Positions 50,999 through 60,957 of a stretch of DNA of 64,000 nucleotides are shown here, piece after piece. Location of the stretch: contig JAKADC010000006.1 of NCBI GenBank assembly GCA_021820845.1, positions 1 through 64,000 on the forward strand, read 5' to 3'. Under the pieces are notes generated by a model. The model did no database searches, was not told the origin of the DNA, and saw nothing but the letters and a program-made list of their open reading frames with translations. Every line of letters starts with the position of its first letter. Within the stretch, counting starts at the first letter, position 1. Source of the stretch: Pseudomonadota bacterium (lineage in GTDB: Bacteria > Pseudomonadota > Gammaproteobacteria > Burkholderiales > Thiobacillaceae). Position numbers and translations under genes: made by a program.

Positions 50999-51533
50999 TA
51001 TCGGCGAGGTCACCAGCGAGGTGATCATCTCGGCGCCCGATGAGCGCGAGGGCTTTGAGGAGGTGGATGCCGAGGAGTCGGAAGACGAGGTCGTGGCCTT
51101 CTGGCAGCGCATGATGAAGCGCTACGGCGGCCAGGAGGAGTATGAGAAGCAGATCATCAACGGCTTCAAGTTCGGCAGCGATCCCGAAATCCTGATCGTG
51201 GTGGACAAGCTGTTGACCGGGTTCGATGCGCCGAGGAATACGGTGCTCTACCTGACCCGCAAGCTGAAGGAGCACACCCTGCTACAGGCCATCGCCCGGG
51301 TGAACCGCCTGTACGACGATGACGAAGGGGCCAAGCCGAAGGAGTTCGGCTACATCATCGACTACGCCGGCATCCTGGGGGAGCTGGACCAGGCATTGAC
51401 AACTTACAGCGCGCTGGAGGGCTTTGATGAGGCCGATCTGGCCGGTGCGTTGGCGGGCATCAACGAGGAGGTCGGCAAACTGCCGCAACGCCATGCGGAT
51501 CTGTGGGATGTGTTCAAGGCTGTAGCTGTGTAA
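50999..51533 (+). pseudogene. HsdR C-terminal fragment in opposite orientation
   Basis: IGEVTSEVIISAPDEREGFEEVD...LIVVDKLLTGFDAPRNTVLYLTRKLKEHTLLQAIARVNRLYDDDEGAKPKEFGYIIDYAG; continues the sequence ending at 47896 on the minus strand. Confidence 0.92.
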
Positions 51534-52395
51534 TCAACCCGGCCACCGGGCTGCCCATGATTGACGGCTGCTGTGCCTCGGTGGATGTGGGTGGCAGTCC
51601 TTTCGGGATGGATATCCATCATTCGATGGACATCGGCACATCCAGTGGAAACGATTACGCTTGGGGAAGCGTGTCCTCCTGGGATGATCCTTTCTCCAGT
51701 TGAGCAGAGGTAACAAGGCAGAAATAATGTGGAGCCGGCGCTCCGCATGACAAGTAGGCGGAGCGCCGTAAGTGATGCTTTCCGGAATGACCCGATTACT
51801 CTCTCCCTCCGTATGGGCGGCTCGCAAGAAGTGATAGAGCTTGCAGCGCCAGCCATGGATATCCTCCATTGATCGCCGCCTTTGTCACTTTGGTCTTCAC
51901 CGCTCTAACAGCGTGGCTGGTCTTCGCAGCCGGCTTAAATGTGCCGATGGCCGCCTTGGCAGTTCTCCTTGGAGCACTGGCGCTGGTTGTTGTGCTCTTC
52001 GGCGTGGTCGGTCTGCTTGCTGGCAATGAAGACTGGCCAGCCGTCTGGAATAGTTTCACGCACACCGTCGCCAAGGACTTCGACTGGCTGGTGAAGTGCG
52101 CTCGACCAAGCCGGCGCCGATCACGGTATATCCGGAAATGACCAGGGCTTCCGCTATGAGCTGCGGGAGGCCGAGTTCTTTCCCGAGTTCTTTCTGTTGC
52201 GGGAGCCGTATAGCGAGGGGCGTTTAGACCTGTTTTTCCTGGTAGCTATCGACCAATAATGGCCTGTCAGAGTTGCGGGGCTGCATGGCCGTTCATCGGC
52301 CGAAGCCGACCTTGAACCTTGGGTCAGACTAGGTCAGCAATGCATCGAATACCCCTTCAGCATCCTTCAAGGGGAATAGTAACCGTCCAATGGCA

Positions 52396-53466
52396 TCATG
52401 AATGCATATGGCGGTGGTGAGTGTCCGGGTAATGCGCATGCGTGTGCGTCACCGCGACATGGCGATGCAGATGGGCGTGCGGCTCGCTGCCGCCCCACTC
52501 GAGTTCATGGTCGTGCTGGTGATGCGCGTCGTGCACGTGACGGTGGCGATGCTCGATGGCTTCATGGGTATGCTCGTGCTCGTGCCGTTCGGTCAGGTGC
52601 AGCCAGACCCCAGCCGCCATCAGCACGCTCGCCAGCCAGAATGGCAGTGAAGTGGGCTCGCCCAGCATCAGGATGGCCGTGGCAGCGCCGATGAAGGGCG
52701 CGGTCGAGAAATAGGCGCCGGTTCGTGCGGCGCCGAGACCACGCAAGGCCAGCACGAACAGCACCAAGCTAAGGCCATAGCCCAGGAACCCGATCAGCAT
52801 CGCTGGGGCGGCCACCTCCGGTGCCGGCCAGGTCGCGCCGACAGAAAACGCCACAGACAGGTTGGCCGACCCGGCGACCAGGCCCTTGCTCCCCGCGATG
52901 AACAGGGCATCGCTGGCCGAGACCTTGCGCGTGAGGTTGTTGTCGACGGCCCAGGCAAGACAGGCGGCAGCGATCAGGGCAGGACCGAGGAAGCCGGCTG
53001 TCATCTGGCTTGAGCCCGGCACGGCGAGCAGCACCCCGCCGGCGACGATCAGCATCATGCCGAACACGATGCGGCGATCGGCGTTCTCGCGGAACACCAC
53101 CCAGGCGAGCACGGCGGTCAGCACCGCTTCGAGGTTGAGCAGCAGCGACGCGGTCGAAGCCGGCGTGCGCGCCAGTCCCGCCATCAGCAGCACCGGACCG
53201 GCAACACCGCCGGCTGCAATTGCGCCCAGCAGCCACGGCCACTCGGCTGCGGCAAGGCCGGGGCTCTTCCAGCCGCGGTCCCGCCACAGTCTGAGGACGG
53301 TCAGGCCGAGGCCGCTGCCGAGGTAGAGCAGCCCGGCCAGCAGGAAGGGCGACAGGCTTCCGGCAAACAGCTTGGCAAACGGCGTGCTCGCGCCGAACAG
53401 GATCGCGGCACCCAAGGCTGAGGCGATGGCGGGGGAAAAGTGCAGGGGGTTCATCCGGTATTCCAT
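52396..53466 (-). CDS. EamA/DMT-family permease with His-rich C-terminal tail
   Basis: Multi-TM GAAILFGASTPFAKLFAGSLSPFLLAGLLYLGSG...; tail HLTERHEHEHTHEAIEHRHRHVHDAHHQHDHELEWGGSEPHAHLHRHVAVTHTHAHYPDTHHRHMHS. Confidence 0.87.
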   Translation of the reverse strand: MEYRMNPLHFSPAIASALGAAILFGASTPFAKLFAGSLSPFLLAGLLYLGSGLGLTVLRLWRDRGWKSPGLAAAEWPWLLGAIAAGGVAGPVLLMAGLARTPASTASLLLNLEAVLTAVLAWVVFRENADRRIVFGMMLIVAGGVLLAVPGSSQMTAGFLGPALIAAACLAWAVDNNLTRKVSASDALFIAGSKGLVAGSANLSVAFSVGATWPAPEVAAPAMLIGFLGYGLSLVLFVLALRGLGAARTGAYFSTAPFIGAATAILMLGEPTSLPFWLASVLMAAGVWLHLTERHEHEHTHEAIEHRHRHVHDAHHQHDHELEWGGSEPHAHLHRHVAVTHTHAHYPDTHHRHMHS

Positions 53467-53545
53467 CAGTGGGTGAGGCCGCAGCGCATCGCTTATTCTG
53501 CCATGGCAGCCAGCGGCAGCTGTCCCCCGAGCAGTACGCTTACCG

Positions 53546-55810
53546 CTACGCCCGCAGTAGCCGCAACCCGTTGAACACGACCAGCAGGCTCGCCCCCATG
53601 TCCGCGAAGACGGCCATCCACATCGAAGCGCCATCGAACAGCGCCAGAAACAGGAAGACGACCTTGATGCCGAGCGCCAGCGTCATGTTCTGCCAGAGCA
53701 CCGATCGTGTCCGCCGGGACAGGCGGATGGTTTCGGGAACCTTGCGCAGGTCGTCGTTCATGATGAGCACATCGGCCGCCTCCATCGCCGTGTCGGTGCC
53801 GGCTCCGCCCATGCCGAAGCCGATCGCGGCCGCGCTGAGCGCCGGCCCATCGTTGATGCCGTCGCCGACCATTGCAACCGGCCCGTCACTGGCCAAGCGT
53901 TGCACAGCCTCCACCTTACCCTCAGGCAGAAGGTTGGCACGAACCTCCGTGATGCCGACCTGCCCGGCGATGGCTTGTGCCGTCGCGGCATTGTCGCCAG
54001 TCAGCATGACGGGCCGCACACCGAGTGCCAGCAGCTCGGCGACGGCCTGCTTGCTGGTCTCCTTGGTTGTGTCAGCCACGGCGAAGAGTGCTAGCACGCT
54101 CCGGGAATCCGCCAGGACCGTAATGGTCCGGCCGATGGCCTCGTGCTCGTGCATGAGCGCTTCGAGTTCCGCGGAGCACTGCATGCGCTCTTCGATCCAG
54201 CGGTGGTTGCCGAGCACGTAGTCGTGCCCGTCGATGGTGCCGAACACGCCGCGGCCGAGCTCGGCTCCGAACGACTCCACCGGCAGCGCATCGCCACCCA
54301 GTCCGCTTGCCACCGCCTGCGACACCGGATGGTCGGAACGGCCCGCGAGGCTGCGCGCAATGCGAAGCACGTGCTCCGGCGCGGATCCCTTTGCGAGAAC
54401 GACCTGGGCGACCAGCCTGGGCTTGCCTTCTGTCACCGTACCGGTCTTGTCCAGGGCGACAGATTTGATCCGGTGGGCCTCTTCAAGGTAAACGCCTCCC
54501 TTGATAAGGATGCCGCGCCGGGCAGCGGCCGCCAATCCGCTCACCACGGTCACCGGCGTCGATATGACCAGAGCGCACGGGCAGGCGATGACCAGCAGAA
54601 CCAAAGCCTTGTAGACCGAGGTCAGCCAAGGCCAGCCGAACACGAGCGGCGCGCCCGCCGCGACGGCCAGTGCCAGGAAAAAGATCGCAGGTGTGTACAC
54701 GGCCGCGAACCGGTCGACGAATCGCTGCGTCGGCGCCCGCTTCGCCTGGGCGGCCTCGACGGCATGGATGATGCGGGCCAGCACAGTGTCGCTGGCAGCG
54801 TGCGTGACCTCGTATTCGAGCGATCCGCTCTGGTTGATGGTGCCGGCAAATACCTCGTCGCCGGGCGCCTTATCGGCCGGAATGCTCTCACCCGTGACGG
54901 GGGACTGGTCAACGGCAGCACGACCCGACGTGACCCGGCCGTCGAGGGCGAAGCGCTCGCCGGGTTTGACCCGTGCGATGACGCCGACGGCGACATCCTT
55001 CGCGTCCTGGGTCCTCCAGGAGCCATCCGGCTCGCGCACCTCGACCTGCGGCGGCGAGAGCGCCAGCAGGCCGGAAATGGCGCGGCGCGCGCGCTCCACC
55101 GAGCGCGCCTCGATCAATTCGGCCAGCGAGTACAGCACCATCACCATTGCCGCTTCCGGCCACTCGCCTATGACGAACGCGCCTGCCACCGCCACCGCCA
55201 TCAATGCATTGATGTTGAGCTGCCGGCGCAGCAGCGATGCGATCCCCTTGCGGAAGACGCTGGTGCCCGCTAGCGCGATCGCGCTAGCGGCGACGGCCAT
55301 GCCGAGCGCCTTCCAGACCATCGTATCGGGGGCGAAGTAATGCACGAGCTCGGCGACAACCGCCACGGCGAGCGCGCCCACGAGCCGAACGAATTCGGCT
55401 CGCTGGGACTGGATGGCGGCTTCGGCCGACGGCGGGGAAGAGAGGAGTTCGGTCTTGAAGCCGATGTGGTTGATGGCCTCGATGATGGCGGGCCAGGATA
55501 CGTTCGGCGCCTCGATGGCCAGTACGCGGCCGGCCAGGTCGAAGCTCAGGCGTCGGATGTCCTCGAAACGCTCCAGCGCGGCCCGAATCTGCCCCTCCTC
55601 TACGGGGCAGTCCATGGCGGGGATGCGCAACATCAGCGCGCCTGACGCCGAGGGATGAACTGGAATAATCGGTACGGCACATGCAGCGCTGCCGCAGCTG
55701 GACTCTGAATGGGTGTGCGTAGGATGTGCATAGCCGTGCGTGTGGCCATCGTCGTGGGCGTCGTGATGCGCCTCGCAGTCGCAGCTGTGGGCGTGTTCGG
55801 GAAGGGGCAT
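53546..55810 (-). CDS. cadA: P1B-type Zn/Cd/Pb-translocating ATPase
   Basis: HMA-like MDCPVEEGQI, CPC motif LLVIACPCALVISTPVTVV, DKTGTVTEG, MVGDGINDGPALSAAAIGFGMGGAGTDTAMEAADVLIM; His/Cys-rich N-terminus. Confidence 0.93.
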   Translation of the reverse strand: MPLPEHAHSCDCEAHHDAHDDGHTHGYAHPTHTHSESSCGSAACAVPIIPVHPSASGALMLRIPAMDCPVEEGQIRAALERFEDIRRLSFDLAGRVLAIEAPNVSWPAIIEAINHIGFKTELLSSPPSAEAAIQSQRAEFVRLVGALAVAVVAELVHYFAPDTMVWKALGMAVAASAIALAGTSVFRKGIASLLRRQLNINALMAVAVAGAFVIGEWPEAAMVMVLYSLAELIEARSVERARRAISGLLALSPPQVEVREPDGSWRTQDAKDVAVGVIARVKPGERFALDGRVTSGRAAVDQSPVTGESIPADKAPGDEVFAGTINQSGSLEYEVTHAASDTVLARIIHAVEAAQAKRAPTQRFVDRFAAVYTPAIFFLALAVAAGAPLVFGWPWLTSVYKALVLLVIACPCALVISTPVTVVSGLAAAARRGILIKGGVYLEEAHRIKSVALDKTGTVTEGKPRLVAQVVLAKGSAPEHVLRIARSLAGRSDHPVSQAVASGLGGDALPVESFGAELGRGVFGTIDGHDYVLGNHRWIEERMQCSAELEALMHEHEAIGRTITVLADSRSVLALFAVADTTKETSKQAVAELLALGVRPVMLTGDNAATAQAIAGQVGITEVRANLLPEGKVEAVQRLASDGPVAMVGDGINDGPALSAAAIGFGMGGAGTDTAMEAADVLIMNDDLRKVPETIRLSRRTRSVLWQNMTLALGIKVVFLFLALFDGASMWMAVFADMGASLLVVFNGLRLLRA

Positions 55811-55838
55811 ATCGGTTCTCTGAATTGGCATCATGAGC

Positions 55839-55869
55839 ATTGGAATCCCTGTAGCCACTACAGAGTCAA
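55839..55869 (-). promoter_or_regulatory. MerR-type promoter/operator for the P1B-ATPase
   Basis: Minus strand TTGACT-N19-TCCAAT with perfect dyad CTGTAG-nnn-CTACAG (55849-55863) in the long 19-bp spacer. Confidence 0.78.
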
Positions 55870-55913
55870 TCGCCTACACTGGTTTTTTCAATCCTCTTGC
55901 GCAGGAGTCGCCC

Positions 55914-56369
55914 ATGAAGATCGGCGAGCTGTCGAACACATCGTCCACCCCCATCGAAACCATCCGCTTTTACGAGCGCGAGGGCTTGCTGCCGGCGCCT
56001 GGTCGCACGCAGGGCAACTTCAGGACGTATCAGCCTGTGCATGTGGAGCGCTTGCAGTTCATTCGCTACTGCCGTGCCCTGGACATGTCGCTGGATGAAG
56101 TGCGCGTGCTGTTGCGGTTCAAGGATAGGCCCGACGACAGCTGCGGTGACGTCAATGCGCTGCTCGACGCGCACATCGGCCACGTATCCAAACGAATTCG
56201 GGAGCTTCGCGCCCTGGAGAAGCAGCTGCAGGGACTGCGTGAACGCTGCTGTGAAATCCGCTCCGTCGAGGAATGCGGGATCCTGAGCGGCCTGGCCGAG
56301 GGGGCTCAGGACGCGCTCGGTAGTCCGTCGGCGCCCAAGTCGCACCTAAGACGGGTGCACTCGACCTGA
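55914..56369 (+). CDS. cadR: Cd(II)/Pb(II)-responsive MerR-family regulator
   Basis: MKIGELSNTSSTPIETIRFYEREGLLPAPGRTQGNFRTY; DDSCGDVNALLDAHIGHVSKRIRELRALEKQL; divergent from cadA. Confidence 0.9.
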   Translation: MKIGELSNTSSTPIETIRFYEREGLLPAPGRTQGNFRTYQPVHVERLQFIRYCRALDMSLDEVRVLLRFKDRPDDSCGDVNALLDAHIGHVSKRIRELRALEKQLQGLRERCCEIRSVEECGILSGLAEGAQDALGSPSAPKSHLRRVHST

Positions 56370-56413
56370 ATCCGGCTGACATTCCGCGTCCGCAATTGTA
56401 CCGACCGCATGTT

Positions 56414-57887
56414 TCATGCGCTCGGGTCACGTGGTCGGACGCTTAGCATGGGTATTTCCGCTGGGATGCGCTCGAAGGGGGGGTGAGACGGACTTGATAG
56501 AGTCTTCGCGTGTGTGTGCTGATGCGCCGCCGGCGCAAAGACGCCACGGCCCGTCAGCAGCTGCAGCGCCGCGGACTGTTCAGCCAGTTGCCTGGCATTG
56601 GCCTGCAACGCCAGGCGCTGGTCGAGCAGGGCCTGGCGCTGTGCCTGGGCCTGCGGCAGGGTCGCGTCGCCTTCGCGCAGGGCGGCATCCGTTGCGCGCG
56701 CCGCTGCGCGCAAGGCCGGCAAGGCGGCCTGGAGCGCTTCGCGCTGCCGCTGTAGCAGTGCAATATCGGCTAGAAGCCGTTCGGCATCCGCGCGGGACTG
56801 GCGCAGCCGCAACGCGTACTCATCGTACAGTGTCTGGCGCGTGGCCTCCTGGACCGCGATCGTCCCACGGCTGCCGTTCAGGATCGGCAAGCTGAGGGTG
56901 ACGCCGAAGCCGACGGTATTGATGTCCGAGGTGTCCCGAGCCCTCGAAAGTTCCACGCCGACCGACGGAAACTGTGCGAGCACGGCCTTGCGCAGCGTTT
57001 CTTCCTGGCTTTGGTAGCCAGCCTGCAAGGCCATCAAGTCCGGACGGATCATGGGCAAACGGTCCAGCGTTGCGGCGGCGCCTTGCACCGCATCGGGGTC
57101 GAACCGCGGCAGGCCCGCCAGGCGCAGCGGCGTTCCCGGGGGCAGATCGAGCAGTGCGTCGAGTTCGGCGAGCCGGGCTTCATGCTGCCGGGCGTCGTCG
57201 GCGAGTTTTTGCTGCAACGCTTGCAGCTGGACCAGGTCGGCATCGGCCGTAGCGCGCGGCTCGATTCCGGTCGCTGCCGCGGCTCGGTCGCGCCGCAGGC
57301 GCTCAAGTACGGCGTCGTGCTCCGCGCCAAGCAGCGCATCGCGCTCGCGCAGGCCGACCAAGGCGATGTAATCCGCCTCGGCGGCCGCAGCCGTCTGCCA
57401 CTCCTGCCAGAGGATCTGCAGATCGACCTGGCGGAGATGGGCCTTCGCTGCGGACACGGCGGCGCCGCGAGTGATCAGGCGGCCCAGGTCGAAGCCGAGG
57501 CCCAGGTTGTAGCCCGTGGTGGTGGCGTCGCCGGAGTTCCCCAGCGGAATCTCGCGCGCGCCGCTGAACTGGGGGTCCGGGAGCAGCCCGGCCGCGAATG
57601 CCTGGGCCTTGGCCACGCCGGCTCGGTCCCGCGCCGCCTGCAGGCGGGGATCGTTGAGCACCGCCAGGGCCGCGACGGCCTGCATGGTCAACGGGGCATT
57701 CAGGTCGATGGGCTGTGCGGCCAAGGCCGGCAGCGCAATGTCGCGGGCGTCGACCCGCAGATCCGCCGGACGGGTCCAGGGCACCTGTGTCGGCAGCGGC
57801 TTGGGTGCATAGCCGGCGCACGCCGCCAGCAGGCCGCACAAGCCTAGGCCGGTGAGGCCGCGCAGCACTTTGGTCCCGGTCCTCATG
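56414..57887 (-). CDS. TolC/CzcC-family outer-membrane efflux lipoprotein
   Basis: Lipobox GLLAACAGYAP; long coiled-coil OEP repeats; downstream of RND genes. Confidence 0.87.
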
Positions 57888-60800
57888 CCGATTCCCCTGC
57901 CGCTTCCTGCCGCACAAGCTGCTTGCGGCGCCAATGCAGGTACAGCGCCGGAATCAGGTTGGTGCTGCGCAGGGCGCTCCAGATCAACCCGCCGAGGATC
58001 ACCACGGCGAGCCCCTGCTCCGGCGCCGCGCCCTCGCCCAGTCCCAGCGCGGTGGGCAGCATGCCCAACACAGCAGTCACCGCGGTGAGCACGATCGGAC
58101 GGAAGCGCACCTGGATCGCCTCGCGCACCGCTTGCTCCACCGGCATGCCGTCGTTCTCGTTGCGGCGCACCCGATCGAGCAGGACGATGGAGTGGCGCAG
58201 GCCAATGCCGACCAGGGTCAGGAAGCCGATCATGCCGGTGGCGTTCAGGCCCACACCGCTCACGACCAGCGCCACCGTGCCGCCGGTGAGCGCCAGTGGA
58301 ATCTCGAGCAGTAGAATGCCCGGGATCAACAGGCCGTCGAACTGCAGCAGCAGAATGCCGACCATGATCGCGAATGCAGCAAGCGTCGCCAGCAGCAGCC
58401 CCAGGGCGGCCTGCTCAAGCTCGGCGGCCAGGCCGCCGAAACCGATCCGGTAGCCTGGCGGCAGATGCAGGTCCGCCAGGGCGCGATGGGCTGCTGCCTC
58501 CGTGCTGCCCAGCGGCCCGGTCGGCGTGGCCAGGATGTCCAGCGCCCGGGCGCCGGCGACGTGGCGAATCTGGTTGGGGGTCTCGACCAGATTCAGGTTC
58601 GTCAGTTCGCCAAGTGGCGTCCAGCCGCCCCCGGTGCGAACCGGTAGTGCCGCCAGCTCTGCCAGCGAGCGCTGTGGCGCGTCGGCCAGCCGCAGGTACA
58701 GCGCCAGCGGCACATTGCCCTCTGGCACGCGGCTGATGGTCTCGCCGTCGATTAGCGGCTTGAGCTGCGAATACAGTGTTGCCGGGGTCAGGCCGTGCAC
58801 CGCGAGGGCTTGCGCCCGGGGCTCGATCTGCAACTGGGTGACCGGGTAACCATCGTTGTTGAACACGTCGCTCAGAGCCGGGATGCGGCGCAGGCGCGCG
58901 GCGATGTCCTCGGCGATCTGCCGCAGCTGCGAGACCTCGGTCCCGAACACATGGATGACGAAGGGTTGCGGCAGCCCGGAGAGACTTTCGCCGACGCGCT
59001 CGAGGGTCGGCGTTCCGACGGCGAGCTGCACCCCGGGAATCTGCGATTCGCGCTGGATGCGCTCGCCGATGGCATCGAGGGCATTGACGCTCACGCCGGG
59101 CTTGAGCGCCACCTGGATCTCGCCGGCGTAGGCCGGCTCGGTGTAGGTGGTTTCCGAGGCGGAGCCGATGCGGGCGTAGACGTGCGCCACCGCCGGATCG
59201 CGCAGCAGCTGCGCGGTGATGCGCTGCGCGGCCGCGCGGGTGTCGAGCAGCGAGGCACCGGGGGGAAGCGTGAACGACTCCAGTAGCGCGCCCTCGTTGG
59301 GCAGTGGCAGGAAGTTGATCGGCACCAGCACCAGACCGACCAGGCTGACCAGAAGCACGGCGAAGGTGATCGCCAGGCTGGTCCGCGGCGCGCGTGCGAC
59401 CCACTCGAACAGGCGTTCATTGCCGCGCTGCAGCCCGTGCAGCAGGCGCTGGCCGCTGCTCGTCCCCGGGCTCGGCCGTGCATTGATGAATCCGAGCCCC
59501 ATGGGGATGAGGGTCAGCGACATCAGCAGTGAGGCCAGCAGCGCCAGAATCATCGCCAGCGAGAACGGGATGAAGAACAGCCCGACCAGGCCGCCGACGA
59601 ACAGCAGGGGCACGTAGATGGCGATGTTCGTGAGCGTGCCGGTGACATCCGGAACCACAATGCTCTTGACGCCGTTCCAGACACCCTGCCAGTGCGTGTC
59701 GCCGCTCTCCCAGCGGTGATAGATGCTTTCCAGCACGATAATCGCATCGTCGGCGAGCAGGCCCACAGCAACGGTGAGCGCACCAAGGGTCATCAGGTTC
59801 AGGTCCTGACCGAGCGCGTGCAGCGCGGCGATACCCAGCAGCAGCGATACGGGGATGCTCAGAGCGAGCACGACGATACCCCGGCCAGCGCCCAGCACCC
59901 AGAACAGCACCAGCACCGCCAGCACGGCACCGATCAGCAGGTTGCGCCCGAGGTCCGCGCCGACGATACGGACCAGGTGTCCCTGATCGTAGGTCTGCAC
60001 CCAGCGCACGCCGGTGGGGAGCTGCGCCAGCGTCTGGTCCAGCGTGGCCTGCACGGCCTGGGTGACGGCCAGGGTCGACGCGCCAGGCTGCTTGATCACG
60101 GTGAGGGCAACGCTGGGTCGGCCGTCGAGTGATACGGCGTTGTGGGCCGGCACAGCGGAGCGGATGACCCGCGCCAATGCCCGCAGGGGGACCGGCCCCT
60201 CCGGCGTCGCCACCGAAAGCTGCTCGAGCTGTGCGATGTGCACGGGCAGGCTGCGGGCCTCGATCAGGACATCGTTGTGGCCCAGCGTCAGGTAGCCGGC
60301 CGGCGCCAGCAGGGTCTGGGAACGGACCGACTGCACGATCGCACTGACGTCGACGCCGTAGCGCCGCATGGCATCGAGGTCGGGCTGGATCCACAGGGCC
60401 TCGCTGCCCGCGCCGTAGACCTGCACAAACTGCACGCCGGAGAGCGCCCGCAGCGCCGGGGCGATGTCCGTCTCGACCGCGCGCTGCACCAAGGCCGGGG
60501 CGATGCCGGCCGGGATCTGCGCCGTGTAGTCGGCGACCTCGTTGATCGCGTTGCCCATGATCTGCGCCACGGGATGGGCCTGCTCGGGCAGTTGCCCTCG
60601 GGCACGGTCGATCGCGCCGTTGACCGCCTGCAGATCGACCTGGGCGTTGGTGCCCTGGCGGAAGCGCACGTCGATCTCGACTGTGCCGTTGCCCATTACT
60701 GAGCGCACGTCGCGCAGATTTGCGAGGGTCAGGATCTGGCTTTCAAGGGGATAGACGACGAGGTGCTCGAGCTCGGTCGCCGTGGTGCCAGGCAGGTGGG

Positions 60801-60954
60801 CGGTGACGCTGATCTGCGGGTATTCGAACTGGGGCAGCACCTCGACCGGGGTGTGCAGGAAGGCGTTCACGGCCCACAGCAGCACGGCGCCGAACACCAG
60901 CAGCCAGAGCAGCCGGCGCCGCAACAGGCGAGGTATGGGAATGTCCTGCGGCAT
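57883..60954 (-). CDS. RND efflux permease (CzcA/AcrB superfamily)
   Basis: 1023 aa; VEVLPQFEYPQISVTAHLPGTTATELEHLVVYPLE, TVAVGLLADDAIIVLESIYHRW, GMIGFLTLVGIGLRHSIVLLDRVR. Confidence 0.93.
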   Translation of the reverse strand: MPQDIPIPRLLRRRLLWLLVFGAVLLWAVNAFLHTPVEVLPQFEYPQISVTAHLPGTTATELEHLVVYPLESQILTLANLRDVRSVMGNGTVEIDVRFRQGTNAQVDLQAVNGAIDRARGQLPEQAHPVAQIMGNAINEVADYTAQIPAGIAPALVQRAVETDIAPALRALSGVQFVQVYGAGSEALWIQPDLDAMRRYGVDVSAIVQSVRSQTLLAPAGYLTLGHNDVLIEARSLPVHIAQLEQLSVATPEGPVPLRALARVIRSAVPAHNAVSLDGRPSVALTVIKQPGASTLAVTQAVQATLDQTLAQLPTGVRWVQTYDQGHLVRIVGADLGRNLLIGAVLAVLVLFWVLGAGRGIVVLALSIPVSLLLGIAALHALGQDLNLMTLGALTVAVGLLADDAIIVLESIYHRWESGDTHWQGVWNGVKSIVVPDVTGTLTNIAIYVPLLFVGGLVGLFFIPFSLAMILALLASLLMSLTLIPMGLGFINARPSPGTSSGQRLLHGLQRGNERLFEWVARAPRTSLAITFAVLLVSLVGLVLVPINFLPLPNEGALLESFTLPPGASLLDTRAAAQRITAQLLRDPAVAHVYARIGSASETTYTEPAYAGEIQVALKPGVSVNALDAIGERIQRESQIPGVQLAVGTPTLERVGESLSGLPQPFVIHVFGTEVSQLRQIAEDIAARLRRIPALSDVFNNDGYPVTQLQIEPRAQALAVHGLTPATLYSQLKPLIDGETISRVPEGNVPLALYLRLADAPQRSLAELAALPVRTGGGWTPLGELTNLNLVETPNQIRHVAGARALDILATPTGPLGSTEAAAHRALADLHLPPGYRIGFGGLAAELEQAALGLLLATLAAFAIMVGILLLQFDGLLIPGILLLEIPLALTGGTVALVVSGVGLNATGMIGFLTLVGIGLRHSIVLLDRVRRNENDGMPVEQAVREAIQVRFRPIVLTAVTAVLGMLPTALGLGEGAAPEQGLAVVILGGLIWSALRSTNLIPALYLHWRRKQLVRQEAAGESA

Positions 60955-60957
60955 GGC

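Noticed and set aside
56406-56420. Terminator at CGCATG-ttt-CATGCG
   Set aside because: Short stem with no U-tract on either strand.
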